The notes beneath the pieces are model-generated. The model made no database searches and was not told where the DNA came from. It saw only the letters and a program-made list of their open reading frames with translations. Shown piece after piece: positions 35,846-43,682 of a DNA stretch of 64,000 bases. How positions within the stretch are numbered: position 1 is the stretch's first letter; each line of letters opens with the position of its first letter. The DNA comes from Alphaproteobacteria bacterium. Its GTDB lineage: Bacteria > Pseudomonadota > Alphaproteobacteria > Rhodobacterales > Rhodobacteraceae. Made by a program: the position numbers and the translations under genes. Location: the NCBI GenBank assembly GCA_030431825.1, contig JAUIIJ010000003.1, positions 1 to 64,000 of the forward strand, in the 5' to 3' direction.

Positions 35846-38800
35846 TCAGACGAACAGGAAATCGTCGCTGCTGAAGTCGGCGGCCAGCAGCGTGTCGTCA
35901 GTATCATGCACGATCACGCTGTCGCTGCCGTAACGGATGCGCACATGACCCGAGGCCATGTCGACGATGTTCAGGTCATCGAAGTCGAACCCGGTCAGCT
36001 GGATGAGATCGGAGCCGATGGTGAAATCCCGGACGCGATCGATGAAGGCATCGACAATCAGGCTGAAGGTATCGGCACCACCCTGACCGATCAGGTTGTC
36101 GCGGCCATCGCCGTCCAGAAGCGTGTCCGCGCCACCACCGCCACGCAGTGTGTCGTTGCCGTCGCCGCCGTCCAGCGTGTCGGCACCACCGTTGCCGCGC
36201 ATGTTGTCATTGCCGGCGCCACCCGCCATCAGGTCGTTGCCCTGAAGGCCGCGCATGTCGTCATTGCCGCCCATGCCGCGCAGGATGTTGTTCTCGGCCG
36301 AACCTCGAATGACGTCACTGTATTCGGTGCCATAGAGATTTTCGAAGTTGACCATCGTTTCGACCTGGCCGCCCGGCGCGGTGGCCGTGCCCGCGCCAAG
36401 ATCAAAGCGGATTCCGCCCTGGCTGACGCCGCTCCAGTCGATCAGGTCGCTACCCGTTCCACCATCGAATGAATCGACCCCGACGCCCGTGCCGACCCTT
36501 ACCGTATCATTGCCTCCGCCCGCGTCGATATCATTGGTGCCTGATCCTTCGATGATGATGTCGCGCTGGTTGGTGCCGATGAAATTCTCGAACCCGAACA
36601 TCACTTCCGATTGCGCGCCCGCTGTCGCGGTGCCGCCGGTGATGTCGTAGACACCGTTCACCTGCGCAGATGCCGACCAGTCGATGGTGTCGTTGCCGAA
36701 ACCACCGGTGAAGCTGTCGACGCCGATCACCGTGGTGACCTCGACCGTGTCATTGCCGCTGCCTGTGTTGATGACGTTGGCGCCATTGCCTTCGATGACG
36801 GTATCCGCCTGGTTGGTGCCGATGAAATTCTCGAACCCTTCCATGATTTCCTGATTTGCCCCGGCGATGGCACGGCCGATAACGAAGTTGTAGACGCCGT
36901 TTGCCTGCGCCGACCCGGACCAGTCGATGGTGTCGTTGCCAAAGCCGCCGGTGAAGCTGTCGACACCGATCACCGTGGTGACCTCGACGGTGTCATTGCC
37001 GCTGCCGGTGTGGATGACGTTGGCGCCGTTGCTTTCGATGACGGTATCCGCTTGATTCGTGCCGATGAAGTTCTCGAACCCTTCCATGATTTCCTGGCTC
37101 GCCCCGGCGATGGCACGGCCTATCGAGAAGTTGTAGACGCCGTTTGCCTGCGCCGACCCGGACCAGTCGATGGTGTCGTTGCCAAAGCCGCCACGGAAGA
37201 TGTCGCTGCCGATACGCGTCGTGACGATGACCCGGTCGTTGCCGCCACGCGCGTCGATGTTGTTGACCGCGCCGTTCTCGATGATGATGTCGGCATTCTC
37301 GGTGCCGATGATATTCTCGAAGCCGTCCATCTCTTCGGTATTGCCCGCCGAATCGGTCGCCAGCCCGGCGGCAAGGTCAAAGGTCGCACCGGTTTCATTG
37401 ACCGCCGACCAGTCGATGGTGTCCCGACCCAGACCCCCGTGAAAGGCATCGGCGAAGATCGAGGTTGTGACGATGACCGTATCGTTGCCGCGATAGCCGT
37501 CGATGTCATTGGTCGCGCTGCTTTCGATGATCGTGTCGCCACGGGCGGTTCCGATGATATTGGCGAAACTGTGCATGATTTCGGTGTTGCCATTGGCGTC
37601 ACGCGCTTCGTTCGCGGCGAGATCGAAGGTGGCCGAGGTTTCTCCGCTTTGTGTCCAGCTGATCGTGTCGCGCCCGGTGCCGCCATAGAAGGCGTCGCCG
37701 CCGATTGCCGAATAGACCTGAACCGTGTCGTCGCCCCGGCCACCGTAATAGCGGTCATTGCCGCCGGCGGTGGTGTCGCGCAGGATGTCATTGCCGCGCC
37801 CGCCATGAATGTTGTTGGCACCGGCCCCGTCAAAGATGATGTCCTGATGATCCCCGCCATAGACATCCTGGATGCTCGACATGGTGACGGCGACACCGTC
37901 GATAATGCCCTGGCCGATTTGCAGGTTGATGATCGAGGCGGCATCGACCGCCGAGACATTGATCGTGTCCGACCCGGCACCGCCGGCAAAATCGGTGCTG
38001 TGGCCAGCAACGTCGGCGTATTCGGAGAATTCGTTGGTAAAGATGAACAGATCGTCATCGGTGATGGCCGAACCAAAAGTGCGCAGGTCCAGATCGTTGA
38101 TGACGATGGGCGACGTGATAGCATTGTCGTCATCGCGCACCTCTACGCGCCAGACACCTGCGCTGGTTTCGCCGCGAAAACCGGTCGCGCCGAAACTCCA
38201 CCTGCCGCTGTAGTTCTGCGTGTCTCCGGTATCGGCGATCAACTGAATACGCGTGCCTTGCGGAGAAACCAGGTAGATTTCGAGATCGGCAAGGTCTGCG
38301 GCGGAAACGATTCCGACTTCAAGCGACACATGTTCGATGCGGATATCGGTGGCTTCGTTGATAAAGAAGAAGTTCGATCCTCCGGAGTTCGATCCATTCG
38401 CGATCGTGACATTGCCATTCAGCCCGTCCTCGAAGGTCGAAACATCGTTGGCATTGGTCGATGTTCTGGTCCAGGTTTCGGCAAGCCGCACGGCGGCCTT
38501 GGCATCGACAAGGCCAAAGCCGTAATCGTTGGAAAAGTGCAGTCCGCCGCCGTTCCAGTTGTCGGCATCGTTCCAGCGCCAGCTTGCCGTGCCCGCCGTT
38601 CCCTGTTCAAAGCCCTGCGCAGCAGCGCCAACAGCGCTGCCCACATGGCGCGCGGAATAGGACAGGATTTCCTGCACATCGCGCCAGCCAAGGTTCGGAT
38701 TGGCCTCCAGCATCAACGCGACCACGCCGGCAACCTGCGGGGCCGCTGCCGAGGTGCCACCGAAGCTGCTGGTATAGTCGGTGCCATTGTACCCCGAGGC

Positions 38801-39553
38801 GCCGGTATTGTCGGGCGCATAGATCGCCGGGTTGTTGGCAGTATTGTCGGCAAAGGCCGAGACCAGGACATTGGCTCCGGGCGTCGAGAAATCGGTGATC
38901 TGCCCATCCTGGCGCACCGCCGCAACCGAGATCGTGCCGCGATGGGAATCTATGGCTTCGGCGGTGCCTTCCTCGCGCAGCGCGCCGTTGGCCGCTGCGC
39001 GGCTGTTGCCCGATGACTTGACCAGAACCGTGCCGAGATCGACTCCGCCCACGGTACGGCCATTGGCCAGAGCGTTGTTGACGGCGCTGATCAGGCCGGG
39101 GCGATTGGCAAACACGCCGGAACCTTCGCCATAACTCATGCTGACCACGTCGTGATTGGCGGTCACCGCGAGGTTTATGGCGTCTTCGATCTCATCGCGT
39201 GACCAGTCGGTCTTGTAACCGATGAGATCGGCTCCAAAGGCCACGCCAACCGTGCCCTCGCCATCGGCGGCGGCCCCGATGATACCCATCACTGGGGTGC
39301 CGTGATTGTCCGGTTCGTTCGGATCGGGCAGGGCGATGGCGTCGCCATTCTCGAAATCCCAGTCAAGGTCGGTGCGGTAATTGTCGAAATCCGGGTGGGT
39401 GTAGTCGAACCCCCGGTCGATCACCGCCACCCGGACACCCGAGCCGTCGTAATCGTCCCAGACGTCGACGACGTTCAAATCAAATTGCCCTGCGGTATCG
39501 TTCAGCAGATGCCACTGGTTCGCAAAGCGGGGATCGTTGGGAATGAAGGCCAT
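35846..39553 (-). CDS. Large secreted subtilisin (S8) protease with P-like domain and RTX repeats
   Basis: A 1235-residue protein from ATG 39553, preceded by GGAAAA; a TTG four codons earlier is less likely. It has no N-terminal signal peptide. The catalytic triad is Asp46 in VAVIDRGFDYTHPDF, His84 in DNHGTPVMG and Ser268 in FGGTSAAAPQVAG, with the oxyanion Asn183 in SSGNS. Residues about 375-500 form a proprotein-convertase-like P domain (WRVEVRDDDN). From about 520 the protein is RTX-type, including repeats of 81 residues and GGxGxDxx nonamers near 1080-1160. The C-terminus, VHDTDDTLLAADFSSDDFLFV, is typical of type I secretion. No type I exporter is in the window. Confidence 0.9.
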   Translation of the reverse strand: MAFIPNDPRFANQWHLLNDTAGQFDLNVVDVWDDYDGSGVRVAVIDRGFDYTHPDFDNYRTDLDWDFENGDAIALPDPNEPDNHGTPVMGIIGAAADGEGTVGVAFGADLIGYKTDWSRDEIEDAINLAVTANHDVVSMSYGEGSGVFANRPGLISAVNNALANGRTVGGVDLGTVLVKSSGNSRAAANGALREEGTAEAIDSHRGTISVAAVRQDGQITDFSTPGANVLVSAFADNTANNPAIYAPDNTGASGYNGTDYTSSFGGTSAAAPQVAGVVALMLEANPNLGWRDVQEILSYSARHVGSAVGAAAQGFEQGTAGTASWRWNDADNWNGGGLHFSNDYGFGLVDAKAAVRLAETWTRTSTNANDVSTFEDGLNGNVTIANGSNSGGSNFFFINEATDIRIEHVSLEVGIVSAADLADLEIYLVSPQGTRIQLIADTGDTQNYSGRWSFGATGFRGETSAGVWRVEVRDDDNAITSPIVINDLDLRTFGSAITDDDLFIFTNEFSEYADVAGHSTDFAGGAGSDTINVSAVDAASIINLQIGQGIIDGVAVTMSSIQDVYGGDHQDIIFDGAGANNIHGGRGNDILRDTTAGGNDRYYGGRGDDTVQVYSAIGGDAFYGGTGRDTISWTQSGETSATFDLAANEARDANGNTEIMHSFANIIGTARGDTIIESSATNDIDGYRGNDTVIVTTSIFADAFHGGLGRDTIDWSAVNETGATFDLAAGLATDSAGNTEEMDGFENIIGTENADIIIENGAVNNIDARGGNDRVIVTTRIGSDIFRGGFGNDTIDWSGSAQANGVYNFSIGRAIAGASQEIMEGFENFIGTNQADTVIESNGANVIHTGSGNDTVEVTTVIGVDSFTGGFGNDTIDWSGSAQANGVYNFVIGRAIAGANQEIMEGFENFIGTNQADTVIEGNGANVINTGSGNDTVEVTTVIGVDSFTGGFGNDTIDWSASAQVNGVYDITGGTATAGAQSEVMFGFENFIGTNQRDIIIEGSGTNDIDAGGGNDTVRVGTGVGVDSFDGGTGSDLIDWSGVSQGGIRFDLGAGTATAPGGQVETMVNFENLYGTEYSDVIRGSAENNILRGMGGNDDMRGLQGNDLMAGGAGNDNMRGNGGADTLDGGDGNDTLRGGGGADTLLDGDGRDNLIGQGGADTFSLIVDAFIDRVRDFTIGSDLIQLTGFDFDDLNIVDMASGHVRIRYGSDSVIVHDTDDTLLAADFSSDDFLFV
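36678..37163 (-). repeat. Tandem 243-bp repeats within the RTX protease gene
   Basis: Near-identical copies begin at 36678 and 36921, and a related third unit starts at 37164 with lower identity. All encode the same 81-residue unit with NTGSGNDTVEVTTVIGVDSF and DTIDWSGSAQANGVYN in parts. The first two differ at few bases, so they are recent in-frame duplications. Confidence 0.85.
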
Positions 39554-39776
39554 GACGTTTTCCAATCAATAAATGTTGTGCTCTCGCCGCGGCATATGTC
39601 TGCAAATCGGCAGGGTCGCGGCTGACACACGCTTAGCGCGCGTCCGTAGGTGGGACCGTCAATGTTGCGTCAATCCATGCAACTTGCGGCTGAGGCGTGT
39701 CTATTAAAGGAGGGGGTTTGGCGTATAGTCAGGTTATCCAGCATTGAAGGACATTCCCGGTTTAGGAGATTTTGAT
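39554..39776. promoter_or_regulatory. Shared divergent promoter region of the RTX protease and the CCTQCS protein
   Basis: A 223-base region with no gene. It lies between the reverse-strand protease start and the forward-strand start at 39777. It contains an AT-rich tract near 39560-39580 and AGGAGG at 39709, and an AGGAG ribosome site at 39762-39766. Any regulator that binds here could control both genes. No clear -10/-35 pair can be assigned by eye. Confidence 0.5.
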
Positions 39777-40325
39777 ATGGCACCGCGTTACACCGTATTC
39801 GGCAACAACCCGATCGAGCTCAGGACCCGCAAGGCGCTTCGGGTGATGGGCCGGCTGATCGAAGACTGGAGCGTCAACCCCGACAGCCATCCCGCCGGTG
39901 CGCGCACGGAACTGGACGGGCGGCTGATCGTCTTTTCCCGAGGCGTGTTTCAGAAAACGCTGGAGGCGCTGCCGGAGGCGGACCGGCTGACCGATGAAGA
40001 TTACATCCTGCGCGAGGATATCGCCGAGATAGAGCTGTTGCTGCGCCGTCCCGACAGGTTCTCGATCCTGTTGCCCGAACCCGAGGCCATCGCGTTCCAG
40101 CAGAATGCCGTGCAACAGGGATTGTGGCCGACCGTCAGCCTGCCGATGGTCTATGCGGATGTTCCGTGGGACTCGGACAACCCGGGTTGGGCAGCCCATG
40201 TGCAGATCACCGGGACACGAGACGGCGATCCCGCAGGGTACACGGTCCAACTGTCGGGCGAAAACCCTCTGGACGAGTTCTTGCGGCCCTACCTTGCGGG
40301 GTATTGCTGCACGCAATGCAGCTGA
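39777..40325 (+). CDS. 182-residue protein with C-terminal Cys-rich tail (candidate YcaO substrate)
   Basis: An intracellular-looking protein with no signal peptide, starting MAPRYTVFGNNPIELRTRK at ATG 39777 behind TTTAGGAG. Residues 1-170 look folded, with alternating helices and strands and no Cys. The only cysteines are C177, C178 and C181 in the last six residues, YCCTQCS-stop. That leader-plus-C-terminal-core arrangement is typical of ribosomally made modified peptides, although the leader is unusually long. Its 3' end overlaps the convergent regulator gene by 37 bases. It is next to a YcaO gene. I do not recognise the family; a metal-binding tail is an alternative. Confidence 0.6.
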   Translation: MAPRYTVFGNNPIELRTRKALRVMGRLIEDWSVNPDSHPAGARTELDGRLIVFSRGVFQKTLEALPEADRLTDEDYILREDIAEIELLLRRPDRFSILLPEPEAIAFQQNAVQQGLWPTVSLPMVYADVPWDSDNPGWAAHVQITGTRDGDPAGYTVQLSGENPLDEFLRPYLAGYCCTQCS

Positions 40326-42235
40326 AGCCCGGCTGCGCCTGCGGCCCCTTCCGCCATCTTGCGGCGCTGCGTCGTGCTGCGCACCGGGAAGCAGGACAGA
40401 TACCAGGCGCAGATCGCCACCCGGTCGAGCTTTGCTGCGCTGCCCGAATTCGACCGTGAGAGGGTTTCGAAGGCCTGCCAAGCGACGCGGGCGTCCTCGT
40501 GCCTGCCAAGATGCCAGAGTGCTGCGGCCTTCCACGCCGGGACGTTGAGAATGGCGTTGCCGGCATTCTCGGCGGCGGTGACGCACCCCTCGTAGTCGCC
40601 GTCAAGAAAGCGGATCGGCATGTGGAACCCCCATTGAAAAGGAGCGGTGGTCCAGCCTTCGCGCAGCACTCTTCGGCTGAGCTCGGTGGCCAGCGGCAAC
40701 TCGTCGGAAAATGCCGCGCCCAGCCCCGAGGACAGCATGGTCCAGGGATCATTCGGATTGCATTGCCGTGCCATCGCATATCCCGCCGACGCCTGGTCGT
40801 ATTCCCCGAGCATGCAGCACGCCCAGGCCCGGTGCAGGTGCGCGCGGGCATCCAGCGGGTCGAGCGCGACCGCCTTGCTGGCCAGTCGCTTGCTCTCGCG
40901 GTGGGTCTCGGGCCGTCGAAACATGCAGGGCTGCATCAGGTGCATCGAATTCAGCACGCGCGCGAGGCTGCTGTAACCCATCGAGGCTTCGGGCGCCTTT
41001 TCGATCACGCGCTCGAAACAGCGCGCCGCCGCCGCCGGGCTGTCGAACCGAAATTCGTCCAGGCGCTGGTTGCCGATCAGCCAGTCATCGAACGCGCTGG
41101 CCCCGAAGCGAGTGTTCTGCAGCTCCTGTATGCGGCTGAGTGAGACGTAGATCGACAGCGACGAGGCCAGCCGGCTGACGATGGCCACCTGGGTCTGCAA
41201 CCAGTGGTCCGCGAGCTTGCTCCAACGGTCGCTCCACAGCACCGTCCCGTCCCGCCGTTTGAGCATGGTCAGCAGAAGCAGGGCCCTCTCATCACCGCCT
41301 ATGGACACGTCCAGCGTATAATCAACCGGGGTATTCGCGATGCCGAGGTCGACGATTTCGAATGCGCGAAACCGCAGCAACGTCGCCAGAAGTTCGGCGC
41401 GAAAGAGGTTGCCGACGCCGGTTGCATAGGCCGACCCGCCTGCCGAGACAGGGGGCAACCCGATGCGCAGATGGTGCTGCGGCGGGGCGGGCACCACGGA
41501 GGTTGCGCCCGCATGCGGCCCCTGCGCCTTGATCCGGGTGATCAGGTCGATCGTCTCGCCGCAGGGTTCGGCATCGAACTGCTCTTCCAGATAGGTCCAG
41601 AGGGCTTCGTAGGTGCGCAGCGCCTGTGCCGTCTGCCCGTTCGCATGATAGTGGCGGATCAGAAAACGAACCGCATTTTCGTCTGCCGGATCGAGCATCA
41701 GAAGGGCGTCGGCGGCATGTCGGGATGTCGCCCCGTCCGGTTGATCGAGCAGGGCCGACAGTTTTTCGCGCAGGCGGTTTGCCACGTCCTGGCGCAGCAG
41801 CCGCAACCAGCTCTCGAAAATTTCCCCACGCGCCGGTTCGGCGGCCAACAGGTGGTCGGGTCTGAGCGTGCCCTGGAGCAGGTCTTCGCGCACGCGCCCG
41901 GCTTCGATGTCGCGCAAGACGAGGTTGACATCGGTTTCCATCGCATCCGGACGTAGGGCGACCGTGTTGCGGTCGGCACGGATGAGACCTGCAAACGCGG
42001 CATTCTGTCGGGACAGGGCGTGCAGCGCCTGTCGCAGGTTCTGCCGGGCCCGCGCATCTTCGGAGGTTTCCCATATGGTTGCGGCCAGACGGCCACGTTC
42101 TGCTGCATGATCCGGGCTGGCCGCCAGATAGGCCAGAATAGCGCGCGCCGAGGCGGATCGTACCGGGATCTCGCGGGCGTCGCGCGTGACCCGAAACCGG
42201 CCGAAAAGATGCATGTGCAGTTTGGCGGCGGACAT
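40289..42235 (-). CDS. SARP/BTAD-type transcriptional regulator with TolB-like and TPR domains
   Basis: A 648-residue cytoplasmic regulator. The N-terminal winged helix (LHMHLFGRFRVTRDAREIPV, RAILAYLAAS) and the BTAD helical repeat (about 105-235, NAVRFLIRHYHANGQTAQAL) mark it as SARP-like. Residues about 250-370 (LRIGLPPVS, LDVSIGGDERALLLLTMLKR, TVLWSDRWSKLADHW) resemble the TolB/FlgO-like domain that precedes TPRs in adenylate-cyclase-type regulators. The last 280 residues hold several TPRs (AFDDWLIGNQ, AYAMARQCNPNDPWT). It starts 4 bases after the YcaO stop, so they form one operon. The C-terminus overlaps the CCTQCS gene. Confidence 0.75.
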   Translation of the reverse strand: MSAAKLHMHLFGRFRVTRDAREIPVRSASARAILAYLAASPDHAAERGRLAATIWETSEDARARQNLRQALHALSRQNAAFAGLIRADRNTVALRPDAMETDVNLVLRDIEAGRVREDLLQGTLRPDHLLAAEPARGEIFESWLRLLRQDVANRLREKLSALLDQPDGATSRHAADALLMLDPADENAVRFLIRHYHANGQTAQALRTYEALWTYLEEQFDAEPCGETIDLITRIKAQGPHAGATSVVPAPPQHHLRIGLPPVSAGGSAYATGVGNLFRAELLATLLRFRAFEIVDLGIANTPVDYTLDVSIGGDERALLLLTMLKRRDGTVLWSDRWSKLADHWLQTQVAIVSRLASSLSIYVSLSRIQELQNTRFGASAFDDWLIGNQRLDEFRFDSPAAAARCFERVIEKAPEASMGYSSLARVLNSMHLMQPCMFRRPETHRESKRLASKAVALDPLDARAHLHRAWACCMLGEYDQASAGYAMARQCNPNDPWTMLSSGLGAAFSDELPLATELSRRVLREGWTTAPFQWGFHMPIRFLDGDYEGCVTAAENAGNAILNVPAWKAAALWHLGRHEDARVAWQAFETLSRSNSGSAAKLDRVAICAWYLSCFPVRSTTQRRKMAEGAAGAAGLQLHCVQQYPAR

Positions 42236-42239
42236 GGAC

Positions 42240-43130
42240 TCAGGCTCCGTAGAGTTTCCAGCGCATCGCAGTCTCGCACCCTTTCCCGACGGGCGAAACC
42301 GCCGTGGGTTGATACGCGGTAGCGATCACGACGCGATGCCCGTCTATGGTCCGGTCCAACTGGTCGGACGCAACCGGGATGCCGGCATCGGCAAGGGCCG
42401 ACCGAAGGTTGCCGGCGAAACGGTTCGCCGCCTGTCCGGCCGGGCTCAGATGGTTGGGAAGCGACGACACCGACAGGCTTTGTGCGCGATCGAGGATGGC
42501 CCGCTCCGACGCGGTGAGGACAAGACCGTTTGCGTGCCGGTGACGGATGACGGACAGGCCGAATTCCATCTGGTAGAGTTCCCGCAGCGCAGCGATGGCC
42601 GCCGTCGGCGCGTCGATGCGGCAGGCGGTTCCAAAGCAGAGCGACAGCCCCGAGGACGCACAGGACCACGCGATGCAGGTTGGCGGCAGCCCGGGCAGGT
42701 CAGGTTGCAGCAGCCCGGTCCGGCGCGGCACGTTTCGTGGCCATTTCTGGCGGGCAGTGTCAAAGGCGTCTTGGGTGTCGCGCCCGGGCGCGTGCGCACT
42801 GAGTGTCCCGTTCCACCATGACAGGCAGATGTGACGTTCGATCAGTTCCAGGATCGCGCGCTGCCGAATTGCCCGAACCGGGTCGAGACCGGCTGCAATT
42901 CCCTGCAGGTGCGGACCGGACCGCGGGTCGGCGGGTGTTGTGCCGTGCCGCGCGCCGGCGACGGCCAGTCGTTCCGCGCGCTCCGCGTCGTGTCGCATTC
43001 GGGCTTGCGCGGCGCTGTCCCCGATGCCCGTTGCGCTGATAAGGGTGCCGTTTCGATTGGAAACAGAGACATGCGCGAACAGCGCAGGAACATCGGGCAG
43101 GGGGCCAGTGAACATGCCCGATCGGAGCAT
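42240..43130 (-). CDS. Minimal YcaO-domain protein (putative ATP-dependent peptide cyclodehydratase)
   Basis: A 296-residue protein. The YcaO ATP-site signatures are all present: GIGDSAAQARMRHDAERAER with ExxER at E50/E53, AAGLDPVRAI and ILELIERHICLSWW with ExxER at E95/E98, and ALRELYQ with ExxQ at E184/Q187. Length is short (YcaO proteins are usually near 400) and the C-terminus ends AMRWKLYGA without the PxPxP seen in azoline-forming enzymes. It therefore may be a standalone backbone-modifying enzyme. The regulator gene follows 4 bases after its stop. No E1-like or TfuA partner gene is nearby. The start codon at 43130 is a best guess. Confidence 0.72.
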   Translation of the reverse strand: MLRSGMFTGPLPDVPALFAHVSVSNRNGTLISATGIGDSAAQARMRHDAERAERLAVAGARHGTTPADPRSGPHLQGIAAGLDPVRAIRQRAILELIERHICLSWWNGTLSAHAPGRDTQDAFDTARQKWPRNVPRRTGLLQPDLPGLPPTCIAWSCASSGLSLCFGTACRIDAPTAAIAALRELYQMEFGLSVIRHRHANGLVLTASERAILDRAQSLSVSSLPNHLSPAGQAANRFAGNLRSALADAGIPVASDQLDRTIDGHRVVIATAYQPTAVSPVGKGCETAMRWKLYGA

Positions 43131-43277
43131 TGCCGCATCGGATAGTCAATTCGGTGCGCTGACATCACAGCCACGGCCCGAACGGACGAGGGCGCAAACA
43201 TCGCGGAAATCGAAAAATCTGCGAAAACGCCGCTTGACGGGGCAGGGTCGGCACCATATTACCGCCAAACGCAGCGG

Positions 43278-43354
43278 GCGGTTGTAGCTCAGTTGGTTAG
43301 AGTGCCGGCCTGTCACGCCGGAGGTCGCGGGTTCGAGCCCCGTCAACCGCGCCA
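43278..43354 (+). tRNA. tRNA-Asp (anticodon GTC), copy 1
   Basis: A 77-base gene. The acceptor stem GCGGTTG pairs with CAACCGC, then G and encoded CCA. The D arm is GCTCAGTTGGTTAGAG, the anticodon stem CCGGC/GCCGG encloses loop CTGTCAC (anticodon GTC), and the T arm is GCGGG-TTCGAGC-CCCGT. A Rho-independent-like hairpin follows at 43386. Confidence 0.96.
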
Positions 43355-43385
43355 CTGCTGCGTTTTGACCGAATGAACGGAAACG

Positions 43386-43414
43386 GGCCCGCATCTGCGG
43401 GCCTTTTCCTTTTT
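43386..43414 (+). terminator. Terminator of the first tRNA-Asp
   Basis: GGCCCGC-ATCT-GCGGGCC followed by TTTTCCTTTTT, a standard intrinsic terminator 31 bases after the tRNA end. Confidence 0.88.
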
Positions 43415-43508
43415 GGGCCGGTGTTTCGGCAGAGTGTCCCGAGGTGGTGAAACCCGCGACTTAAGCGCTTGACCTCGTCAGGCGCTTGGCCTATCCCGCC
43501 GCTACTGC

Positions 43509-43585
43509 GCGGTTGTAGCTCAGCTGGTTAGAGTGCCGGCCTGTCACGCCGGAGGTCGCGGGTTCGAGCCCCGTCAACCGCGCCA
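43509..43585 (+). tRNA. tRNA-Asp (anticodon GTC), copy 2
   Basis: A 77-base gene nearly identical to the first copy; I see one difference in the D loop (GCTGG instead of GTTGG). Acceptor GCGGTTG with CAACCGC and encoded CCA. The duplicate starts 155 bases after the first. Confidence 0.96.
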
Positions 43586-43682
43586 TTCCCATCATGATCC
43601 CTACGCGCGCTGCCGACAGCCGGGTTGATTTACGCAACGTAAACCCGGAGTATCTTGTTTATTGAAATTTGGAAGAATCGAA

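Noticed and set aside
36678-37163. Possible CRISPR or IS repeat
   Set aside because: The 243-bp copies are in-frame protein repeats of an RTX protease.
36611-39016. An 801-codon open frame on the forward strand
   Set aside because: It lies wholly antisense to the RTX protease, whose catalytic triad and repeats are clear. High GC and repeated acidic codons leave long antisense frames open; the translation has no domain.
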